Source of the DNA: Neisseria shayeganii 871
Lineage (GTDB): Bacteria; Pseudomonadota; Gammaproteobacteria; Burkholderiales; Neisseriaceae
Direction: 5' to 3'
DNA: 20,032 nucleotides
Assembly: GCF_000226875.1 (NCBI RefSeq)
Contig: NZ_JH164926.1
Coordinates: forward strand, 2,155,154-2,175,185
The notes below the pieces were generated by a model. That model was not told the origin of the DNA and ran no database searches. It saw nothing but the letters and a program-made list of their open reading frames with translations. A program made the translations under genes and the position numbers. Below, in pieces: positions 15,563 to 20,032 of this stretch; position 1 is the first letter of the stretch, and each line of letters begins with the position of its first letter.

Positions 15563-16750
15563 ATGATTGCTGCCCATCCCGTCTGCCGCCCCGCTGCCTG
15601 GCTGTTTTGCCGCGTGATCGACAATTACGGCGACATCGGTGTGGCTTGGCGTTTGGCCTGCCGTTTGGCCGAAGCCGGCTTTCAGGTAGCCTTATGGCAC
15701 GACCATCCGCCCTCGCTGGCGGCTTTGTTGGGCGGGCAGCCGTTGCCGCCCGACATCCGTGTGCACGCTTGGCAGGGCGACAATGCCGCCGGCTTGGCGG
15801 GAGAGGCGGCCGCGGCCGTGCCGGCGTTGGTGGTGGAAACTTTCGGCTGCGATTTGCCGGAGGCGGTGTTGGCGCACGTCCGCCGCAGCGGTGCTTTGTG
15901 GCTCAACTGGGAATACCTGAGCGCGGAGGACTGGGCCGAGGCCATGCACGGCAAGCCGTCTCTGCAGGCCGACGGCACGGACAAATATTTTTGGCTGATG
16001 GGTTTCAGCGCCGAGAGCGGCGGCCTGCTGCGCGAAAACGCTTATGCCGAACGGCGGCAGGCGTTTTTACAGGATGCGGCCGCCCAAACGGCGGTGCGCA
16101 CGGCTTTGGGGCTACCTGAAACGCCGCCTGCCGCCTGCCGCTGGCTGTTTTTCGGCTACGACAGCCCGGTTTGGGCAGAATGGCTGGCCGCTTGGCAGGC
16201 TTGGGGGCAGGCGGCGGAATGGTGGCTGGCCGGGCACCAGATTGCCGACAGCCTGAGGCGCAGCGGTGCGGTGCCCGAACACGCCCTGCGTCAAGCCGGC
16301 GACGTGTGGCAGGCGGGAACGGTGCGGCTGGTGCGGGTGGATTTTGTGCCGCAAAGCGAGTTCGACAAAGTGTTGTGGTTGGCCGACGGCGTGACGGTGC
16401 GCGGCGAAGACAGCTTTGTGCGCGCCCAGCTGGCCGGCAAGCCGCTGCTGTGGCACATTTATCCGCAGGCGGAAATGGCGCATGCCGACAAGCTGCATGC
16501 CTTTTGGCAGAAAATGTATGCCCGTTCGGCCGGTGCGGCTTGGCAGGCGCCGCACCAACAGCTGTCGGACGAACTCAACGGCATCCATGGCCTAAGTGAG
16601 GAGCAATGCATCGCTGCGTGGTCGGCCCTGCTCAACCGCCTGCCCGAATGGCGGCAGGGCACGGCGGCTTGGCAACAGCATTTATTGGCGCAAGCGGATG
16701 CGGTCAGCCGCCTGCTGCAACGCTGGCCGCTGGTGCGGCAGGCTACTTGA
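15563..16750 (+). CDS. earP: EF-P arginine rhamnosyltransferase EarP
   Basis: 395 residues. EarP transfers rhamnose from dTDP-rhamnose to a conserved arginine of elongation factor P, enabling it to relieve ribosome stalling at polyprolines. The N-terminal signature is clear: VID20-NYGD24-IGVAWRLA, where D20 corresponds to the catalytic Asp of characterised EarP. The C-terminal donor-site motif VRGE282-DSFVRAQLAGKPLLWHIYPQ is present. Length is near the family's usual 380-400. The frame opens at a TTG (15524), but this overlaps the predicted -10 box. No clear ribosome site precedes ATG 15563. The efp gene, often next to earP in Neisseria, is not here; a mobile repeat and pyrC follow instead. 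An exact DUS (15681-15692) and two one-mismatch copies (16109-16120, 16739-16750) lie in frame, the last containing the stop codon. Confidence 0.93.
   Translation: MIAAHPVCRPAAWLFCRVIDNYGDIGVAWRLACRLAEAGFQVALWHDHPPSLAALLGGQPLPPDIRVHAWQGDNAAGLAGEAAAAVPALVVETFGCDLPEAVLAHVRRSGALWLNWEYLSAEDWAEAMHGKPSLQADGTDKYFWLMGFSAESGGLLRENAYAERRQAFLQDAAAQTAVRTALGLPETPPAACRWLFFGYDSPVWAEWLAAWQAWGQAAEWWLAGHQIADSLRRSGAVPEHALRQAGDVWQAGTVRLVRVDFVPQSEFDKVLWLADGVTVRGEDSFVRAQLAGKPLLWHIYPQAEMAHADKLHAFWQKMYARSAGAAWQAPHQQLSDELNGIHGLSEEQCIAAWSALLNRLPEWRQGTAAWQQHLLAQADAVSRLLQRWPLVRQAT
15681..15692 (-). repeat. DNA uptake sequence inside earP
   Basis: Exact TTCAGGTAGCCT encoding F-Q-V-A within the N-terminal Rossmann-like part of EarP. 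Confidence 0.9.
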
Positions 16751-16818
16751 AACCCCTGGTTTCGGATACCGTCCGGCAATGAAGCCCAAACGGGCCAACC
16801 GAGTCAGCGCCGTCCGCT

Positions 16819-16830
16819 TTCAGGTAGCCT
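16819..16830 (-). repeat. DNA uptake sequence abutting mobile repeat copy B
   Basis: Exact TTCAGGTAGCCT whose last base adjoins GAGACC, the terminal repeat of the MITE-like element. It lies in the 258-base gap between earP and pyrC. Confidence 0.9.
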
Positions 16831-16974
16831 GAGACCTTTGCAAAACCCCCAGATGTGGATGCAGTTCAAGGCGCAGCAGCGCAGCGAACGCAGACATATC
16901 ATATAGATAGGCAAGCGAGCGAGCAGCGCACAACGCAGAAATGCGCCGCAGATGGGGGTTTTGCAAAGGTCTCA
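16830..16974 (+). mobile_element. MITE-like element, copy B (145 bp, internal deletion)
   Basis: Terminal inverted repeats are perfect over at least 20 bases (GAGACCTTTGCAAAACCCCC). The body matches copies A and C but lacks 24 bases present in both (the segment starting TGAACG(C/T)CAGGAATCC). Flanking pentamers are AGCCT (16826-16830) and AGACT (16974-16978). It carries no ORF of its own and lies between earP and pyrC. Confidence 0.8.
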
Positions 16975-17008
16975 GACTGTTGTCCGTTTTGACCGGTTTT
17001 GGCAGCCG

Positions 17009-18046
17009 TTAACCGTATTGCACCGACCACGCCACTTCGCCGCCGGCGCGCATCGGCACCAAGCGGTCAGCGCCCATGGGCACGCTGTCGGGCACGGTTT
17101 GCGCCTGTTTCACCAAGGTAAGGCGGCCGTGGTTTTCCGGTAGGCCGTAGAAGCGGGCGCCGTTTTGCGAGCCGAAGGCTTCCAGCTTGTCCAAGGCGCC
17201 GGCCTGCTCGAACACTTCGGCATACAGTTCGATGGCAGTGGCGGCGCTGAACATGCCGGCGCAGCCGCAGGCGTTTTCTTTGGCGTGTTGCGGGTGCGGG
17301 GCGGAATCGGTGCCGAGGAAGAATTTATGCGCCTGCGGGCCGGTAACCGCCGCCACCAGTGCTTGGCGGTGGCTTTCGCGTTTGAGCACGGGCAGGCAGT
17401 AGTGGTGCGGCCGCACGCCGCCCACCAACAGGTCGTTGCGGTTGAGCATCAGGTGCTGCGGGGTCACGCTGGCGGCAATATTGTCGCCCGCTTCGCACAC
17501 CAAACGGGCGGCTTCGGCGGTGGTGATGTGCTCGAACACCACTTTCAAATCGGGCACTTCGGCCAGCACCGGCTTCAAAATGCGTTCGATGAACACCGCT
17601 TCGCGGTCGAAAATGTCGATGTCGGCATCGGTGACTTCGCCGTGCACCAGAAAACGCAAATCCTGGGCGGCGATTTCGCGCAGCACCGGCAAGAGCTTGA
17701 ACAAATCGGTGACGCCGGAATCGGAATTGGTGGTGGCGCCGGCGGGATAGAGTTTGAAGGCCACAATGCCGGCCGCTTTGGCTTCGCGCACGGTGTCGGG
17801 CGTGGTGTTGTCGGTGAGGTAGAGCGTCATCAGCGGCTCGAAAGTGCTGCCTGCGGGCAGGGCGTCGAGAATGCGCTGTTTGTAGGCCAAGGCGTCGGCC
17901 ACCTGCGCCACCGGCGGTTTGAGGTTGGGCATGATGACAGCGCGCGCCATCTGGCGGGCGGTGTAGGGCAGCACGGCGCGGAGCGCTTCGCCGTCGCGCA
18001 GGTGCAGGTGCATGTCGTCGGGTTGGATCAGCTGGAGGGTTTGCAT
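17009..18046 (-). CDS. pyrC: dihydroorotase (class II, PyrC)
   Basis: 345 residues; catalyses the reversible cyclisation of N-carbamoyl-L-aspartate to dihydroorotate, step three of pyrimidine synthesis. The binuclear zinc site can be read off: H13-x-H15 (DMHLHLR), carboxylated K98 (AFKLYPAGATTNSDSG), H135 (LVHGEV), H173 (FEHITT) and D247 (GTDSAPH). These match E. coli PyrC H16/H18/K102/H139/H177/D250 with a constant small offset. Length is standard (E. coli 348). ATG 18046 gives the family N-terminus; the ribosome site is weak (AAAGA-like). It follows tusA by 60 bases on the same strand with no terminator between them, so co-transcription is possible. No hairpin is seen downstream. Confidence 0.96.
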   Translation of the reverse strand: MQTLQLIQPDDMHLHLRDGEALRAVLPYTARQMARAVIMPNLKPPVAQVADALAYKQRILDALPAGSTFEPLMTLYLTDNTTPDTVREAKAAGIVAFKLYPAGATTNSDSGVTDLFKLLPVLREIAAQDLRFLVHGEVTDADIDIFDREAVFIERILKPVLAEVPDLKVVFEHITTAEAARLVCEAGDNIAASVTPQHLMLNRNDLLVGGVRPHHYCLPVLKRESHRQALVAAVTGPQAHKFFLGTDSAPHPQHAKENACGCAGMFSAATAIELYAEVFEQAGALDKLEAFGSQNGARFYGLPENHGRLTLVKQAQTVPDSVPMGADRLVPMRAGGEVAWSVQYG

Positions 18047-18074
18047 GGGAATCTTTCGGTGTTTCGGTAGGGGT

Positions 18075-18086
18075 TTCAGGTAGCCT
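18075..18086 (-). repeat. DNA uptake sequence
   Basis: Exact TTCAGGTAGCCT, unpaired, in the 60-base gap between tusA and pyrC. Confidence 0.9.
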
Positions 18087-18106
18087 GAGGGGTGCGAGCA
18101 CCGGGC

Positions 18107-18331
18107 TTATTTGTGGCGCACCACCAAGGTAAATACGCCGTTATCGGCGGTGGAGGACAAGAGTTCGTGGCCGGTTTGGCGGCAGAAGGCGGCGAAGTCG
18201 TCGGGCGCGCCGGCATCGGTGGCCAGCACAGTAATCACTTGGCCGCTTTCCATTGCCGCCAGCGCTTTTTTGGTACGCAAAATCGGCAGCGGGCATTTGA
18301 GGCCGCTTAAGTCTAAGGTGAGTGGGTTCAT
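18107..18331 (-). CDS. TusA-family sulfurtransferase
   Basis: 74 residues; a small cytoplasmic sulfur carrier of the TusA/SirA/YeeD family. The family signature is DLSGLKC13-PLPIL with the persulfide-bearing cysteine in the CPxP motif, followed by KKALAAMESGQVITVLATD and the typical DDFAAFCRQTGHELL helix. TusA itself relays sulfur for tRNA 2-thiouridine; other members serve other sulfur pathways, so the exact role is open. ATG 18331 starts at the family's usual position; an in-frame ATG at 18343 would add four residues (MPTA). Neither has a clear ribosome site. The predicted -10 is about 38 bases upstream, with mobile repeat copy C beginning just beyond it. Confidence 0.9.
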   Translation of the reverse strand: MNPLTLDLSGLKCPLPILRTKKALAAMESGQVITVLATDAGAPDDFAAFCRQTGHELLSSTADNGVFTLVVRHK

Positions 18332-18368
18332 GGCAGTCGGCATGGGGTTGGGTGGAAAAATATGCCGA

Positions 18369-18397
18369 ATTATAGCCGATTGCGCAAAGCCTGAGAC
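18369..18397 (-). promoter_or_regulatory. predicted promoter of tusA, with -35 region inside the MITE end
   Basis: Minus-strand TATAAT (plus-strand 18369-18374) in the context GGCTATAATTCGG. At 17-bp spacing the -35 position (18392-18397, GTCTCA) falls on the terminal repeat of mobile element copy C. Confidence 0.45.
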
Positions 18398-18560
18398 CTT
18401 TGCAAAACCTCCAGATGTGGATGCAGTTCAAGGCGTAGCAGCGCAGGGAACGTGAACGTCAGGAATCCCTGTGGGACAGACATATCATATAGATAGGCAA
18501 GTGATCGAGCAGCACACAACGCAGAAATGCGCCGCAGATGGGGGTTTTGCAAAGGTCTCA
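18392..18560 (+). mobile_element. MITE-like element, copy C (169 bp)
   Basis: Terminal inverted repeats match over 20 of 21 bases (GAGACCTTTGCAAAACC and on). The body is the most complete of the forms shared by A and C. The core (18393-18559) is flanked by perfect direct repeats AGCCT (18388-18392 and 18560-18564), a possible 5-bp target duplication. It lies in the 373-base divergent gap between tusA and purD. Confidence 0.82.
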
Positions 18561-18579
18561 GCCTGCCGTCCCCTGATCG

Positions 18580-18628
18580 GGTGTTCAGGTAGCCCGAGAC
18601 AAGAGGCTACCTGAACACCGTCTGTTTT
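18580..18628 (+). terminator. DUS-pair terminator-like hairpin upstream of purD
   Basis: Perfect 15-bp stem GGTGTTCAGGTAGCC (18580-18594) / GGCTACCTGAACACC (18605-18619), 10-base loop, then GTCTGTTTTT. One exact DUS (18604-18615) and one with a single mismatch (18584-18595). It reads as a plus-strand terminator, yet no plus-strand gene ends before it. Confidence 0.7.
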
Positions 18629-18658
18629 TCGCAAAGCCCCTGCCACCCGCCAATCCGC

Positions 18659-18664
18659 TATAAT
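18659..18664 (+). promoter_or_regulatory. predicted -10 box of purD
   Basis: Perfect TATAAT in the context CCGCTATAATCGCGCC, 40 bases before the purD ATG. No good -35 was found at 16-18 bp. Confidence 0.5.
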
Positions 18665-18704
18665 CGCGCCTCAGATTTTTCCGCTTTTTATCGAAGGACA
18701 CCGC

Positions 18705-19982
18705 ATGAAACTTCTCGTTATCGGCAGCGGCGGCCGCGAGCACGCCCTGGCCTGGAAATTGGCGCAGTCGCCCAAGGTGGACACCGTCTTTGTCGCCCCC
18801 GGCAATGCCGGCACCGCGCAAGAGCCGAAGTTGCGCAATCTGGCCCTGAGCAGCCATGCCGAGTTAATCGATTTCTGCCGCCGCGAACAAATTGCCTTTA
18901 CCGTGGTCGGCCCCGAAGCCCCGCTGGCGGCCGGCATGGTGGACGACTTCCACGCCGTCGGCCTGCCCATTTTCGGCCCCACCCGCGCCGCCGCCCAGCT
19001 GGAAAGCTCCAAAGACTTTGCCAAAGCCTTTATGGCGCGGCACGGCATTCCCACCGCCGGCTACCAAACCTTTGCCGAAGCCGAGGCTGCCCATGCTTAT
19101 GTGGACGGCAAAGGTGCGCCCATCGTGATCAAGGCCGACGGCCTGGCTGCCGGCAAAGGGGTGGTGGTAGCGATGAGCCTGGCCGAAGCCCATGCCGCCA
19201 TCGACGATATGCTGTTGGGTAACAAAATGGGCGCCGCCGGCGCACGGGTGGTGATTGAAGACTTTTTGCAGGGCGAAGAGGCGAGCTTTATCGTGATGGT
19301 GGACGGCGAACATGTGCTGCCGATGGCCACCAGCCAAGACCACAAACGCCTGCTCGACGGCGACCAAGGCCCCAACACCGGCGGCATGGGCGCCTACAGC
19401 CCGGCGCCGGTGGTCACCCCCGCCGTGCATCAGCGCGTGATGAACGAAATCATCCTGCCCACCGTGCGCGGCATGCAGGCGGACGGCACGCCGTTTACCG
19501 GCTTTCTCTATGCCGGCCTGATGATTGATCACAGCGGCGCGCCCCACACCATCGAATTCAACTGCCGCTTCGGCGACCCCGAAACCCAGCCCATCATGAG
19601 CCGTTTGGACAGCGATTTGGCCGACTTGGTGGCCGCCGCCTTGGCCGGCCAACTTGACACCGTCAGCGCCCAATGGAATCCGCAAACCGCCGTCGGCGTG
19701 GTGTTGGCGGCCGCCGGCTACCCCGACAGCCCGGAAAAAGGCGAGGTGATTCACGGTTTGGCCCAAGCGGCCGAGACCGGCGGCAAAGTGTTCCACGCCG
19801 GCACCGCCGATAAGGGCGACGGCCAAATCGTCACCAACGGCGGCCGCGTGCTGTGCGTGGTCGGCCTGGGCGACGATGTGGCCGTGGCCAAAGCCCGAGC
19901 CTATCAAGCCTTGGCACCGATTCGCTTCGACGGCATGCAGTACCGGCAAGACATTGCCGACAAAGCCATCCGCCGCGGTTAA
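18705..19982 (+). CDS. purD: phosphoribosylamine-glycine ligase (GAR synthetase)
   Basis: 425 residues; ATP-dependent ligation of glycine to 5-phosphoribosylamine, step two of purine synthesis. N-terminal MKLLVIGSGGREHALAWKLA is diagnostic. The ATP-grasp region has K143-ADGLAAGKGV and GDQGPNTGGMGAY (219-231). The GARS signature R288-FGDPETQ matches the family. Length is close to E. coli PurD (429). ATG 18705 has AAGGA (18694-18698) 6 bases upstream and a perfect -10 box about 40 bases upstream. The gene is monocistronic as far as the window shows, ending in a hairpin. Confidence 0.97.
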   Translation: MKLLVIGSGGREHALAWKLAQSPKVDTVFVAPGNAGTAQEPKLRNLALSSHAELIDFCRREQIAFTVVGPEAPLAAGMVDDFHAVGLPIFGPTRAAAQLESSKDFAKAFMARHGIPTAGYQTFAEAEAAHAYVDGKGAPIVIKADGLAAGKGVVVAMSLAEAHAAIDDMLLGNKMGAAGARVVIEDFLQGEEASFIVMVDGEHVLPMATSQDHKRLLDGDQGPNTGGMGAYSPAPVVTPAVHQRVMNEIILPTVRGMQADGTPFTGFLYAGLMIDHSGAPHTIEFNCRFGDPETQPIMSRLDSDLADLVAAALAGQLDTVSAQWNPQTAVGVVLAAAGYPDSPEKGEVIHGLAQAAETGGKVFHAGTADKGDGQIVTNGGRVLCVVGLGDDVAVAKARAYQALAPIRFDGMQYRQDIADKAIRRG

Positions 19983-19998
19983 AGCCGGCGTTACAACA

Positions 19999-20031
19999 AA
20001 GCTGCCGCATCGTTTTCAGATGCGGCAGCTT
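19999..20031 (+). terminator. intrinsic terminator of purD (cut by window end)
   Basis: Perfect 13-bp stem AAGCTGCCGCATC / GATGCGGCAGCTT with a 7-base loop, starting 16 bases after the purD stop. Any T-tract would lie beyond the window. Unlike the others it is not built from a DUS pair. Confidence 0.75.
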
Positions 20032-20032
20032 G

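Noticed and set aside
1..20032. CRISPR arrays, tRNA or rRNA genes
   Set aside because: The regularly recurring 12-mer is a DUS scattered in both orientations, not spaced repeats; no tRNA cloverleaf or rRNA sequence was recognised by eye.

Overview
The window looks like a chromosomal segment of a Neisseriaceae bacterium, most probably Eikenella. The main evidence is a 12-mer, AGGCTACCTGAA (reverse TTCAGGTAGCCT), found 15 times exactly and at least 7 more times with one mismatch in 20 kb. This is the DNA uptake sequence (DUS) dialect described for Eikenella corrodens. Base composition (about 63% G+C in a sampled line of purD) and the gene set (tex, system II cytochrome c maturation, ftsEX, earP, pyrC, tusA, purD) agree with that.

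Layout: a MaoC-type hydratase (-) diverges from tex (+). Behind tex lies an A+T-richer accessory block (sampled line about 38% G+C) with a COG2958/HrgA-like predicted nuclease and a 3'-truncated rhuM. A uracil-DNA-glycosylase superfamily gene follows and converges on mltB (-). Then come a mobile repeat, a small exported cysteine-rich protein of unknown function (-), the overlapping pair resB-ccsB (+), a TerC/CBS/CorC-type membrane protein (+), a DUF1963 protein (-), and the ftsE-ftsX operon (-). A 588-base gene-free gap holds two perfect DnaA boxes around an A+T-rich block. It is followed by earP (+), a second mobile repeat, pyrC and tusA (both -), a third mobile repeat, and purD (+), ending in a terminator hairpin at the window edge.

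Most genes are housekeeping: cytochrome c assembly, cell division and peptidoglycan turnover, pyrimidine and purine synthesis, EF-P rhamnosylation, sulfur transfer. Three layers of non-coding structure stand out. (1) DUS copies are often arranged as inverted pairs that form intrinsic terminators, one with a UUCG tetraloop. (2) Three copies (145-186 bp) of a MITE-like element share long terminal inverted repeats resembling IS5-family ends known from Neisseria. (3) An origin-like DnaA-box cluster lies between ftsE and earP. No tRNA, rRNA or CRISPR array was seen. I found no convincing complete new multigene system; the COG2958-rhuM block is the best candidate for a (decayed) defence-type locus.
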